DNA of 64,000 bases from Leptolinea sp964397625. GTDB lineage: Bacteria; Chloroflexota; Anaerolineae; Anaerolineales; Anaerolineaceae. Positions within the stretch are counted from its first letter, which is position 1, and each line of letters begins with the position of its first letter. The notes under the pieces were generated by a model. That model was given only the letters and a program-made list of their open reading frames with translations, had not been told where the DNA came from and ran no database searches. Location: the NCBI GenBank assembly GCA_964397625.1, contig CAYNJT010000006.1:24676-88675 (forward strand), given 5' to 3'. Shown here in pieces: positions 18,859 to 27,848 of the stretch. The position numbers were made by a program, and so were the translations under genes.

Positions 18859-19494
18859 CTATTTTAAAATGCAATAAATCACTTCAAAAGCTTCGGCAAA
18901 GTCCGTGGATATCTGGGTGCCTCTGACTTCCGCCAGGCTGCGGACAAAAGAATCCTTCGAATAACTGCGGAAGATTTGCGATTTATAGGCTTGCAATGCT
19001 TTCACTTTTTTTTCAATATGCTCTTTTTCCAGATGGATAAAAGCCTCGGTGCTGAAAACCCGATTGTTCCAGGCCATTTCATACCCGAGGATGCTCGTTC
19101 CTTTAAATGCCCTTATTCCTTCTTCAGAAAGAGTTTTGTGGTCCTGATGCAGATCGCTGGTCGATGGCAGCAACACTAGATCCGGTTTGATTTGTTTACG
19201 GATACTGACCAGATCTTCAAGGATCTCCTGCCGGTATGTGGGGAACATGCGGACTTCATAGTTATGGATGAACAGATTTTCCTGCGAGATTCCCAGAATG
19301 GATGATGAAGTTTTAAATTCATCTCGTAAGACATCCGGCGGAAACCCTTCGGGGATGGATTTCTCGCACAATGAAAAAACCGCGTAATAAACTTTTTTTC
19401 CTTCTTTACAAAATCTGGCGATTGTTCCGCCACACCCAAATTCGCCGTCATCCGGGTGCGCGCCCAGAACAAGGATTTTTTCTGCCTGAATCAT
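18859..19494 (-). CDS. PIG-L/LmbE family N-acetylglucosamine deacetylase
   Basis: A 211-residue zinc-dependent de-N-acetylase. The N-terminus reads KILVLGAHPDDGEFGCGGTI, containing the metal and base motif AHPDD. A downstream His motif LHQDHKTLSEEGIRAF completes the zinc site. Members act on GlcNAc-containing small molecules and lipids. Here it lies between the UDP-GlcNAc 2-epimerase (ATGA overlap at 19491-19494) and the GNAT gene (10 nt), which suggests a deacetylation-reacylation step that changes the acyl group on an amino sugar. That pairing is inferred from order and function. Confidence 0.9.
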   Translation of the reverse strand: MIQAEKILVLGAHPDDGEFGCGGTIARFCKEGKKVYYAVFSLCEKSIPEGFPPDVLRDEFKTSSSILGISQENLFIHNYEVRMFPTYRQEILEDLVSIRKQIKPDLVLLPSTSDLHQDHKTLSEEGIRAFKGTSILGYEMAWNNRVFSTEAFIHLEKEHIEKKVKALQAYKSQIFRSYSKDSFVRSLAEVRGTQISTDFAEAFEVIYCILK

Positions 19495-20594
19495 TTATGG
19501 CTCCATTCTTCCAGAAAGGAGACTATCTTTTTCCGGGTGGATCCGTCACCCAGGATCGGTTCCCATTTTTCTGGTGTTTCCATAGTATTAATAAAGTCGT
19601 GAATTTTTTCGGTGTCCGCTCCAACCAACCGGCTCCAACCAGACTGAACCAGGTCGATCCATTCGGTTGTATCATCCACAATGATACTTGGAATTTTACT
19701 AAAGAACGCTTCGCGAATTACCCCGCCAGAGTCCGTCACGATGATTCTGGCGTTCTTTTCCAGTGCCAGCATGTCAAAATAACCGACCGGTTCAATGAGC
19801 TGTAAATTTGAGCGTTTGGGTAGAGTATCGATTAATCCAATTTGATTTATTACTTTCTGCGTTCGGGGATGTACAGGGAGTATCACGGGGATTTCAGATT
19901 GGGATAAGCCAAGTAAGATTGACTTCAGCCGTTCCGGAATATCTGTATTAATTGCCCGGTGTACTGTGGCCAGCGCATAACCCCTGGTCGAAAGCTGCTG
20001 TTTTTGAAGAATGTCAGACGTGTTTGAGGGCAAACGGCTGATCATGGTAAAGGTGTCCAATGATATATCGCCCACCCAGGTTACATTTTGATTTATGCCT
20101 TCTTCTCTCAAATTATTCACAGCCCGCTGCGACGCGCAAAAAATAATCGAGCTGATGTGGTCCACAACAACCCGGTTGCTTTCTTCCGGAATGCTGACTG
20201 AAGGAACTTTTTCAATGTTAATGGTGAAATTGCGTTCCCCGCCCTCAACATGCGCGACGGGGATTCCGCATTTTTGAGCGCACAGCGCGGCAGCCAGAGT
20301 GGAATTGGTATCGCCAAAAACCAGAGTGCAATCCGGCTCTTCGTCCAGAAAAATGCGTTCCAGAGCTGTCATCATTCGCGCAATTTGATCAACTGCGCTT
20401 GCGGAACCCACTTCAAGGTTGTAATTGGGTTCCGGAATTTTGAGCTCATCAAAAAATACTTTGGAAAGCTTGTAATCATAGTGCTGCCCCGTGTGGACAA
20501 ACACATTCTCATGCCCGCGCTCGGAAAGTTCTATGCAAACAGGTGCGGCTTTGATAAATTGCGGCCGTGCGCCGACAACCGTCATGATCTTCAT
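19491..20594 (-). CDS. wecB: Non-hydrolysing UDP-N-acetylglucosamine 2-epimerase
   Basis: A 367-residue enzyme of the WecB/WbpI family that interconverts UDP-GlcNAc-type and UDP-ManNAc-type sugars. Motifs in order are TVVGARPQFIKAAPV, HTGQHYDYKLSKVFFDELKI, VFGDTNSTLAAALCA, AHVEGGERN, and TDSGGVIREAFFSKIPS. Length matches the family. The substrate could be UDP-GlcNAc (WecB) or a diacetamido uronic sugar (WbpI); sequence alone does not settle it, and the WbpB/WbpE-like genes nearby favour WbpI. A good AAGGA Shine-Dalgarno precedes ATG 20594. Its end overlaps the PIG-L gene. Confidence 0.93.
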   Translation of the reverse strand: MKIMTVVGARPQFIKAAPVCIELSERGHENVFVHTGQHYDYKLSKVFFDELKIPEPNYNLEVGSASAVDQIARMMTALERIFLDEEPDCTLVFGDTNSTLAAALCAQKCGIPVAHVEGGERNFTINIEKVPSVSIPEESNRVVVDHISSIIFCASQRAVNNLREEGINQNVTWVGDISLDTFTMISRLPSNTSDILQKQQLSTRGYALATVHRAINTDIPERLKSILLGLSQSEIPVILPVHPRTQKVINQIGLIDTLPKRSNLQLIEPVGYFDMLALEKNARIIVTDSGGVIREAFFSKIPSIIVDDTTEWIDLVQSGWSRLVGADTEKIHDFINTMETPEKWEPILGDGSTRKKIVSFLEEWSHK

Positions 20595-20659
20595 GGTATT
20601 CCTTGAACCTTCTTGTAAGAATTAATTCAATGAGGGATGCAAGATACAGGCTAACCAGA

Positions 20660-21802
20660 CTATGGCAGCATCAGTGATCGATACAGGTTTGAAATTTTCG
20701 AAATAGTCTCTTCGGGATCGAAATTCGCAGAGGCGAATTTGCGAGCTTCATCACCCAGGTTCCGCCGCAGGTTTTCATCACCCAACAGTTTGCGGATGGC
20801 ATCCTCATACCCTTTGGGTGAATTATCGCACAACTCAACCCACCCGCCCTGCAAATCAGGAACCGGCTCAACGGGATGGTTGTTCATAATGATGGGCATG
20901 CCGATCAACGCGCCTTCTATCATGGATTTGGATATTCCCCAACCATCGCAATGAGATACCAACAGGTCGCATTCCGCGAGCATTTTCATCAATTCCGGGT
21001 TGGGCATGGCTTTTATGAAAGTTACTTTCTTCTCAACACCAGTTTCGATGGCCACTTTTTCAAGATTCTCATGGATTACACCATCACCAATGATGTAATA
21101 CTGGCAGTCGATTTCCTTGATTGCGCGGATGATATTTTCCGGGTTTTTTTCTTTTATCTGCCGGTTGATGGTTATCAATTTGGGTGGATTGGATAATTCA
21201 TACGAGCTTTTCTTGTTTGTTTTGGTCACACCAACCGGGTTATAGATCAGGTGGATATTTTTTGCCCCGTAATCACGGGCGTAGCGAATAATTGGACTGT
21301 AGACAGCTATTACAGCGTCTGAATTTTTTATCGAAATTCGTTCCAATTTCATGCGGAAAAGATGGATGATCTTCTGGGTCAATGTGCTCAATTCATCCCG
21401 ATCAAAAGTACCGTGCAGAGAAACAACATACGGAATACCCAGTTCGCGTTTGATCTCGCTGGCCAGATAACCTTGAATAAAGCTGTTATGCACCCGGATC
21501 AAATTAGGAGAAATGGTGCGAACAAAGTCAACACAACGGGAGATCCAATTTTTCAACAGAAACGGCTGCCAACCAAGAGATTTTTTCATTGACGGCGCGG
21601 GGATGGAATGAATGAACACTCTGGCCCGCCCACCGGTGTATTGCATTTTCTCCGAGTCAACCTCATCATGGACGGTCAGTAAAATATGAACTTCATCAAA
21701 TACATCCCCCGGGTTGTAATAACCGGTGGGGTATTCACCCTTGGCAAGAATTGCCGAAACCTGATAATTTAAAATTACAAGCAGTCTTTTTACCAATGTC
21801 AT
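20660..21802 (-). CDS. GT4-like glycosyltransferase
   Basis: A 380-residue GT-B protein. The N-terminal half has PNLIRVHNSFIQGYLASEI and YVVSLHGTFDRDEL. The donor half has KLITINRQIKEKNPENIIRA and SKSMIEGALIGMPIIMNN, where the Glu of MIEG matches the GT4 EX7E region. ATG 21802 has GAGG almost touching it; a TTG two codons later (21796) would have ideal spacing, so the true start is uncertain by six bases. It is the first gene of a leftward run ending at 17629 and faces the FemAB-like gene across 74 nt. Confidence 0.87.
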   Translation of the reverse strand: MTLVKRLLVILNYQVSAILAKGEYPTGYYNPGDVFDEVHILLTVHDEVDSEKMQYTGGRARVFIHSIPAPSMKKSLGWQPFLLKNWISRCVDFVRTISPNLIRVHNSFIQGYLASEIKRELGIPYVVSLHGTFDRDELSTLTQKIIHLFRMKLERISIKNSDAVIAVYSPIIRYARDYGAKNIHLIYNPVGVTKTNKKSSYELSNPPKLITINRQIKEKNPENIIRAIKEIDCQYYIIGDGVIHENLEKVAIETGVEKKVTFIKAMPNPELMKMLAECDLLVSHCDGWGISKSMIEGALIGMPIIMNNHPVEPVPDLQGGWVELCDNSPKGYEDAIRKLLGDENLRRNLGDEARKFASANFDPEETISKISNLYRSLMLP

Positions 21803-21862
21803 TCCTCAATTATTAACATCTTCGATAAAAAACCAGGCCGGATTTACTATATTTAGTTCGTT

Positions 21863-21868
21863 TATAAT
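21863..21868 (+). promoter_or_regulatory. Perfect -10 hexamer 8 nt before a start codon
   Basis: TATAAT ends 8 nt before ATG 21877, so transcription would start at or next to the ATG. No Shine-Dalgarno is present between them and the -35 is weak. This suggests a leaderless or nearly leaderless mRNA for the plus-strand island. Confidence 0.42.
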
Positions 21869-21876
21869 ACCATCCA

Positions 21877-22956
21877 ATGGGCGTTTCTTCTGTTCCTCAA
21901 TTTGCACTGAACAATCTCACTCTTCGTTCGCGGCAGGAGATCTTAAAACAAACCTGGGATCAGTTTGCCGAGGTTTCGCCGTACGCGTGGTTATATCACA
22001 CCTATGACATGCAAGATGCCATCGCAACCTGGCCCGGAAAGCACGATATGAGTTTCGCGCTGGTGGATGAAGAAAAGAGCGGTCAGATCGTGGCAATTGT
22101 TCCTCTCCACCGTGTGGACCGCCCTTTTTTGGGATTTTTCAAGAATTGTTCGCTTGAATCTATGGGGGGATTTGCCTACCACCCCCAGTTGACTCCCAAA
22201 CAGATGGATGTTGTCGCTGAACAGGCGATGCAGAGAATTCGGGAATTCGGAAAAAAGAATTCTGCGGAAGAGATTCGTTTCCAATTATCACCTCTGACAC
22301 CTTTTTTCAGGGAACCGGCAGCTTCGAAAATTAATCCGTTGATTTACCTGGGAGTCGAGAACATTCCATCTCAGACCTACTTGATCGACCTCAGCCAGTC
22401 GATAGAATCCATATGGAATAATATGGATGGTTATTGCCGTACACACATTCGCAAGGCAGAAAAAACAGGGTACGTGGTGAGACAGGCGGTTCTTGGAGAA
22501 GACCTGGAAATTTATTATGATTTACATTGCCGTACTTACCACAGAACCGGGGTAACACCGCATCCACATGCGTATTTTGAGGCCATCTGGAAGGATTTTG
22601 TTTCTTCTGGCAGAGCCGTTGTTTTCTTTGCTGAATTGGATGGCAAAGTAGTGGCAGCTGATAATGAAGCTGTGTATAAAAAGGCTGTGTCAGGTTGGAC
22701 AGCCGCCGGTGAAGGGAAAGCCACCACAGGAGTAAACAACCTGCTCCACTGGACAGCTATTCGGTGGGCAAAAGAAAACGATATGCAGATCTACGAAAGC
22801 GGCGAAGGATTCCCCGGTGAAATGGATGGAAAACGCAAAGGACTGACGGATTTTAAGAAAAGTTTTGGCGGGGAGTTGTGCCCGCTGTATCGTGGAAGAA
22901 TCCTTTGCCGGCCGGCACTCTATCATTTTCGTGGATTTTTGAAAGCAATACGTTAA
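21877..22956 (+). CDS. FemAB/GNAT-type acyl- or aminoacyl-transferase
   Basis: The 359-residue protein has the double-GNAT layout of FemAB-like proteins (Acetyltransf_6). Visible motifs are GYCRTHIRKAEKTGYVV near residue 190, LHCRTYHRTGVTPHP, VVFFAELDGKVVAADNEAVY, and WTAIRWAKENDMQIYE. The usual members add amino acids to lipid II or acyl groups to extracellular polymers. Here it heads a plus-strand polysaccharide island, so modification of a glycan or glycolipid is more likely than peptidoglycan bridges. A signal peptide is not seen. Start at ATG 21877 follows the -10 box directly. Confidence 0.8.
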   Translation: MGVSSVPQFALNNLTLRSRQEILKQTWDQFAEVSPYAWLYHTYDMQDAIATWPGKHDMSFALVDEEKSGQIVAIVPLHRVDRPFLGFFKNCSLESMGGFAYHPQLTPKQMDVVAEQAMQRIREFGKKNSAEEIRFQLSPLTPFFREPAASKINPLIYLGVENIPSQTYLIDLSQSIESIWNNMDGYCRTHIRKAEKTGYVVRQAVLGEDLEIYYDLHCRTYHRTGVTPHPHAYFEAIWKDFVSSGRAVVFFAELDGKVVAADNEAVYKKAVSGWTAAGEGKATTGVNNLLHWTAIRWAKENDMQIYESGEGFPGEMDGKRKGLTDFKKSFGGELCPLYRGRILCRPALYHFRGFLKAIR

Positions 22957-22964
22957 GGGCTGAT

Positions 22965-23570
22965 GTGGGAAAAGGCACCTGCTACCCTTTCGTAGAACAA
23001 TACTTTACCCGGGCCATTCAGCCGGGAGATGCCGTGCTGGAAACCGGCTGCGGCGGCGCGATGTACAGGGGGTTGATCCAAAACCTGGGCGGTGTGTATA
23101 CAGGGTGCGATATTTATAACACGTTGTACCAGACGGATCATGATCTGGATGCATACTGCAGTTCCAATAGACTTCCCTTCGCTAACGATTCATTTCGTTT
23201 TGTTTTTAATCAAGGCGCATTTGACTATATGCCTGAACCAGAGACGACATTATCTGAAGCATACCGGGTTTTGCGCCCCGGAGGGCGGCTGACCATTTTC
23301 ACCTACCGGAAAGATATTCTCGAAGTAATCGACCGGAATTGCCGGGCCCGTAAACGAGATTGGGAACTCACCCATCATGTATTTTCGCAAAAACAAATCC
23401 TTGGATGGTTGAAAGATCAGGGTTTTACGGCAAAAGAAATCACCTCTCAATTAGACACCTTGATGACCGGGGGCGTTAAGCGGAGTATTCTCGATTTTCT
23501 GGGTGTTTACTTGATTCTTCAGTCAAAATACAGCATCTGGAGAATTTATGAAGCGATGAAACCCGCATGA
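22965..23570 (+). CDS. Class I SAM-dependent methyltransferase (Methyltransf_11 type)
   Basis: A 201-residue protein with motif I DAVLETGCGGAMYRGLI, an acidic TGCDIYN, FRFVFNQGAFDYMPEP, and YRVLRPGGRLTIFTYRK. I chose GTG 22965, which has AGGG 5 nt upstream and begins 8 nt after the preceding stop; the in-frame ATG at 22878 would overlap the FemAB-like gene by 79 nt. The gene overlaps the following one as ATGA (23567-23570). The substrate is unknown; the neighbours suggest a glycan or glycolipid. Confidence 0.82.
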   Translation: MGKGTCYPFVEQYFTRAIQPGDAVLETGCGGAMYRGLIQNLGGVYTGCDIYNTLYQTDHDLDAYCSSNRLPFANDSFRFVFNQGAFDYMPEPETTLSEAYRVLRPGGRLTIFTYRKDILEVIDRNCRARKRDWELTHHVFSQKQILGWLKDQGFTAKEITSQLDTLMTGGVKRSILDFLGVYLILQSKYSIWRIYEAMKPA

Positions 23571-24583
23571 ATTCCATTCACGACTTGATACGATCTCTGT
23601 ATATCCCCAGCGATCGAACTTTTAGCGCGCATTCGGAAGATGGCATTAACTGGACTCGTGATAAAGGTGTTCGGCTGGAAAAAGGCCGCTTTATCCAGGC
23701 CGACAATTCTTTCTATTGCTTCATTCATCAGCCGGAAGATCTGGCTGGGATTCATGAGTTGTACTTTCACACATCCACACAGTCAAAAGATGCATGGATT
23801 ACCTGTATCCAAAAAACCCAATCAGCGGATGGAATGACATGGCAGGAAGAGAAAGAAATCTTGCTTTCCAGCGATCGATCTGATTGTGAGTTTTCGCAAA
23901 TACGAGCTCCTTATGTTAAAAAATTCGGTGATATCTGGAGGCTCTTCTTCTCTGCCCGGCAAAATGGAAAACCAACCGGTATTTATTCTGCCATGTCACA
24001 AGACCGCAAGGCTTGGAAGATAGAACCTGGTTCCCGGGTTTCTGTTGAATTATTCACCGCGGCCGGGGACGCGGTCGATGGGGTTAGTGACACATCGATC
24101 ATTGATCTTCCGGATGGTACATATCGGATGTTCTTTTCCGTCTACCGCGAATCAGTCTACAAGCAGAATATTTGCAGCGCGCGCTCGAAGGATGGGCTGA
24201 GATGGGAGATCGAGCCCGGTGTTCGCGTTAATTTCGGCTCAAATGGATGCCGGTTTGTAACCAATAATCCCAGTGTGATTCAGATCGACGGCCTGTGGAA
24301 TATGTACTTTCGTGGTTCAAACAATATGCCTATCAAAGACAAGATTTTTCGGGCAATCTCAAAGGACTCAATGGATTGGGAAATCAAAGGTCCGGTTCTT
24401 ACGCCCAATCCCTTAAATCTTAAAGAACGCCATGAAGTAGCCCACCCTTACGTTTACAAAACTCAGGATGGATTTTTCAGGATGTATTACACCGGCTGTG
24501 GTGGTACTATTCTTGACCGTTTTGCGTTTCAATACTACGAGAACCATTACAGACAAAACAAGATACCTGTAATCTACGATTAG
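23567..24583 (+). CDS. Five-bladed beta-propeller glycosidase-like protein (GH43/32/68 clan type)
   Basis: A 338-residue protein made of repeated blades, each with an S-x-DG-x-x-W signature: SEDGINW, SADGMTW, SQDRKAW, SKDGLRW, and SKDSMDW. This is the pattern of the arabinanase/levansucrase/invertase propellers. Acidic residues are in place for catalysis (for example DSDCEFSQIRAPYV region and NPSVIQIDGLWNMYF), but I cannot assign them. No signal peptide is visible, so it would act in the cytoplasm, which is unusual for a glycan-degrading enzyme and may mean a transferase or sugar-nucleotide role. It overlaps the methyltransferase gene by 4 nt. Confidence 0.75.
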   Translation: MNSIHDLIRSLYIPSDRTFSAHSEDGINWTRDKGVRLEKGRFIQADNSFYCFIHQPEDLAGIHELYFHTSTQSKDAWITCIQKTQSADGMTWQEEKEILLSSDRSDCEFSQIRAPYVKKFGDIWRLFFSARQNGKPTGIYSAMSQDRKAWKIEPGSRVSVELFTAAGDAVDGVSDTSIIDLPDGTYRMFFSVYRESVYKQNICSARSKDGLRWEIEPGVRVNFGSNGCRFVTNNPSVIQIDGLWNMYFRGSNNMPIKDKIFRAISKDSMDWEIKGPVLTPNPLNLKERHEVAHPYVYKTQDGFFRMYYTGCGGTILDRFAFQYYENHYRQNKIPVIYD

Positions 24584-24588
24584 TCTCT

Positions 24589-26067
24589 ATGTCAGTACGA
24601 ATTCCCAATCCCAAACACAGTGCAAGTCTCATATCCCGGTTCGCGTCCGAATTCATTAATCGCGCCAGTTCGTTCATCGTATTCCCTCTTATGATTAAGT
24701 ACCTGCCAGCGGAAGCATACGGGGTGAATACTCAGTTACAAACCCTTTCCACGTATTTATTAACATTAGCCAGCCTTGGTTTGGGCTTTTTTGTGATCCG
24801 TGAATATTCCGGAAATATTGAACTGAAGACTCTGAGCACCAGGTTCAGATCCTCAATTTTGCTGGTAACAATATCTTCCATAATAGTGGGATCCGTTTTT
24901 CTTATACTTCCCTCACAAGTCAACCAGTTGTTCTTCCGGGTCTCATGGGCAGATGTGATCATCCAATGGGGTTTTGGATTAATCCTGTTCTCAGCACTCG
25001 AACAAGTGATCCGTGATTTCCTGCGCGCCAGATTGCGAATGATCGCGTATTCCATCTCGCAGATCATACAGGCAGTAATCTATGTCGCTGGTGTGTCCTA
25101 TATTCTTACCACCGGTGGTAACCTTCTTCAAATCATTCAGTTGACGGTTTTCTTACGGGCAGCCTCTTTTCTGGGAATGTTCATCTTCCTGCTGGTTGTC
25201 AGGGAAGTCGAACCTTTTGGAAAATTTGTCACCCTAAAAGAACAAATGAAAATCATTCGATGGGGGTTTCCTATCGTTGCTTCCAGCTTGAGTGTTTCAT
25301 TCCTGAGCAACGGCGACAGGGCCGTATTGGGCGCGCTTACAGATTCAGTATCGGTAGGTGTTTATGGGGCTGCATACCAACTGGCAAATGTCCTCCTTGC
25401 ATTAGGAGCGCCCTTCTGGTCGATGTTGTATCCACTTATAGCGACATATAAGAATTTACATGATCCCGCCGGTCTTTCCATGGTGAGCAAACGATACTCC
25501 AATGCATTCTCCGTCATAGGGTTTCCCGCATTTTTTGGGCTGCTCATTATTGGTTCGCCCACCCTGGGTTATTTTGGGAAGAGTGTATATGAAATCCCTG
25601 TACCTGTTTTCCTGTTTATCATGCTGGGAGTTTTTATCTCCCAATTTTGCGCGCCAATCCTTTATATGGCTTACGTTTATCAAAAACCCAGGACCATCTT
25701 TATCATCACCACCATTAGCGCCCTGGTGAATCTGGTTCTAAATTATCTGCTCATTCCTTCTCTGGGGATTTTTGCGCCCGCCCTAAATACAACATTCACC
25801 TATACATTGATGGACTTTCTATTGATCCGTTTGATTCCATCAACTGGTTTTAAAGAGAACGAACTGTATGACTATGCGAGTATCATCAAATATATATGTG
25901 CCGGCGCTGCCATGGCTATTGCGTTGGTTTTTGCCAGGAACTATATTCAGATCAACCTGGTCAATCTATTTATATTGGTTGCCGGTTCAGCCATCGTTTA
26001 TTCTCTCGTTCTTTTTTCGTTATACAAGTTCAATTTTGCCAGAATGGTCAAACCGCTTTTTGGATGA
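24589..26067 (+). CDS. Wzx-type lipid-linked oligosaccharide flippase (MOP superfamily)
   Basis: A 492-residue protein with about 12-14 hydrophobic helices and the Wzx/polysaccharide-export profile: N-terminal SLISRFASEFINRASSF, FPLMIKYLPAEAYG, and a repeated second half beginning near residue 215 (IIRWGFPIVASSLS, NGDRAVLGALTDSVSVGVY). It would move the undecaprenyl-diphosphate glycan across the membrane. It is the only flippase seen, so the cluster probably follows a Wzx-dependent route. The start lies 5 nt after the previous stop with no strong Shine-Dalgarno. Confidence 0.9.
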   Translation: MSVRIPNPKHSASLISRFASEFINRASSFIVFPLMIKYLPAEAYGVNTQLQTLSTYLLTLASLGLGFFVIREYSGNIELKTLSTRFRSSILLVTISSIIVGSVFLILPSQVNQLFFRVSWADVIIQWGFGLILFSALEQVIRDFLRARLRMIAYSISQIIQAVIYVAGVSYILTTGGNLLQIIQLTVFLRAASFLGMFIFLLVVREVEPFGKFVTLKEQMKIIRWGFPIVASSLSVSFLSNGDRAVLGALTDSVSVGVYGAAYQLANVLLALGAPFWSMLYPLIATYKNLHDPAGLSMVSKRYSNAFSVIGFPAFFGLLIIGSPTLGYFGKSVYEIPVPVFLFIMLGVFISQFCAPILYMAYVYQKPRTIFIITTISALVNLVLNYLLIPSLGIFAPALNTTFTYTLMDFLLIRLIPSTGFKENELYDYASIIKYICAGAAMAIALVFARNYIQINLVNLFILVAGSAIVYSLVLFSLYKFNFARMVKPLFG

Positions 26068-26122
26068 GCACACAATACGTTATTATATGCGCGCAAAAAT
26101 GACCTCTTTTAAACAGGAACCA

Positions 26123-26968
26123 ATGGATAAAACTCTTGAAGCTGACATTCGCCGGCACATCCGGGAAAAATATACCGGCATTTTTACCGAAGAACATATG
26201 GAACGCCATTTCCAGGACTACACCGGGTTTGAACTGGCCGAAACCCAACTACGCCAGGTGCAGGATGTTACCGGCTTACAGGCAGGACAAAAGTTATTAG
26301 ACATCGGCTGCGGATACGGCTCCTTTGTGCTGGTCTGCCGCAACGCCGGAATTGAGGCTGAAGGACTCGATATCGCTGACTATGATATCGGGTTTGCCCG
26401 CCGGCGTTTTGAAATGGAAGGCAGTCAGCTCAAAAGCGGCGAAATCTTCCATCTTGGCGATGGGCAGAATACAGGTCTGCCCGGCAACCATTTCGATGTG
26501 GTCACCGCGTGGAATCTGCTCGAGCACGTTCCTGATTTCCACCTTTTGATCGGCGAGGCCTACCGGCTGCTTAAACCCGGTGGAACGTTCATCGCCATTG
26601 CGCCCAACTATTTTTCCTTCCGGCAGGAAGCGCATTATCACGTTCCCTGGTATCCTTTCTTCCCCAGGGAATGGGCGCACAGATATCTGATAAAACGCGG
26701 GTTGAATCCCTCCTTCTTCGATCAGGATATTCATTATGTATCCAGCTGGGGTATCGAATCAGCCCTGCGGAAAACCGGTTTTCAATCCATTATTCTGGGA
26801 AATTACAAATTGGATCACCCCGAGGTTATCCATTCAAGCGCTTTAATTAAAAAACTTGAGATTCTGAATCGCTTTCACCTCACAGGACTGGTAAAAATTT
26901 TATACTGGTTCGAGTATTGGAATCCAATGAAACCCTCAATTTACCTGGTGGCGAGGAAGCCTGCATGA
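26123..26968 (+). CDS. Class I SAM-dependent methyltransferase
   Basis: A 281-residue protein with QKLLDIGCGYGSFVLVC, EAEGLDIADYDIG, FDVVTAWNLLEHVPDF, and YRLLKPGGTFIAIAPNY, a classic glycan or quinone type methyltransferase. Three in-frame ATGs exist; ATG 26123 has AGG 5 nt upstream and gives a clean start (MDKTLEADIRRH). The longer version would overlap the flippase gene by 200 nt. Its end overlaps the deacetylase gene as ATGA. Confidence 0.88.
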   Translation: MDKTLEADIRRHIREKYTGIFTEEHMERHFQDYTGFELAETQLRQVQDVTGLQAGQKLLDIGCGYGSFVLVCRNAGIEAEGLDIADYDIGFARRRFEMEGSQLKSGEIFHLGDGQNTGLPGNHFDVVTAWNLLEHVPDFHLLIGEAYRLLKPGGTFIAIAPNYFSFRQEAHYHVPWYPFFPREWAHRYLIKRGLNPSFFDQDIHYVSSWGIESALRKTGFQSIILGNYKLDHPEVIHSSALIKKLEILNRFHLTGLVKILYWFEYWNPMKPSIYLVARKPA

Positions 26969-27837
26969 AAGAACTGCCCTTCCACCTAAAGCTTCTTGAC
27001 CGCGCCGGCCGATTCTTCCCCGGCATATTCTGGGAACGGTACAGCGCGCTTGCCCGCCAGCAGGGATTTGACCGTCTCTACCTGCTTCTGTCATTCGATT
27101 GTGATACCCCGGATGACGCTGTTTCAGCGCAGATCATTGACGCATGGTTGTATGACCAGAATATTCAACGTTCCTACGCAGTTCCAGGAACCATGCTGGA
27201 AGCGAATCCAACAATATACAGAAATATTGCAGGAAAAGGAGCTGAATTTCTCAACCATGGATATCTTCCCCATACCCAACAAACAGATGGTGTTTACAGG
27301 TCAACTACATTCTACGCAGACATGAAACCCGCCGCGGTTGAGGAAGATATTCGCAAGGGACATGAAACCGTCCTGGAGGTTCTGGGAAGAAAGCCATCCG
27401 GGTTTCGGGCACCCCATTTTGGAATGGTGTCTCTTGATATGAAAGAAAATGTGATCCTTCCCGTTCTTCGCGATCTTAAGGAATACTATTCAACCCAGAC
27501 CACTCCCTTTGAAAGCATCCAGTATGGACCAATCTGGTGGAAGAACAACTGGCCAGAGTTTCCAGTCTCTGGAAGTACCCTGGCTCCATTTTCCATCCTG
27601 GATTCCTTTTCATATATTGAAAGCCCGGCTAATCGAAAAGTTACAGGCCGTTTTTCATCTGTATTAAGGCAGACCATTCATCAGCTACGCGAATGGCAGG
27701 TTTGCGGGCTTTTGAATATTTATGTTGATCCTTCACATGTGAGTGAAGATCCCGGTTTTCGGGAGATAATCACGACCCTGGGCGAATCGGGTATACCTTC
27801 ATTGACATATTCCCAGGCGTTGGAAATTGGCAGGTAG
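26965..27837 (+). CDS. Polysaccharide deacetylase (NodB fold)
   Basis: A 290-residue protein of carbohydrate esterase 4 type. Motif 1 is LLSFDCDTPDDA (the two Asp), motif 2 is FLNHGYLPHTQ (an H-x-x-x-H variant), and motif 3 RKPSGFRAPHFG contains the R-x-P signature. It removes acyl groups from N-acetyl sugars. No signal peptide is visible, so it may act on a cytoplasmic sugar or lipid-linked intermediate. Start ATG 26965 overlaps the methyltransferase stop. The motif 2 spacing differs from the usual H-[ST]-x-x-H, so its metal site is not certain. Confidence 0.8.
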   Translation: MKELPFHLKLLDRAGRFFPGIFWERYSALARQQGFDRLYLLLSFDCDTPDDAVSAQIIDAWLYDQNIQRSYAVPGTMLEANPTIYRNIAGKGAEFLNHGYLPHTQQTDGVYRSTTFYADMKPAAVEEDIRKGHETVLEVLGRKPSGFRAPHFGMVSLDMKENVILPVLRDLKEYYSTQTTPFESIQYGPIWWKNNWPEFPVSGSTLAPFSILDSFSYIESPANRKVTGRFSSVLRQTIHQLREWQVCGLLNIYVDPSHVSEDPGFREIITTLGESGIPSLTYSQALEIGR

Positions 27838-27848
27838 GAAGCAGCGGA

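Noticed and set aside
26064..26066. ATG overlapping the flippase stop as a start for the methyltransferase
   Set aside because: It is in a different frame; ATG 26123 is in frame and has a Shine-Dalgarno.
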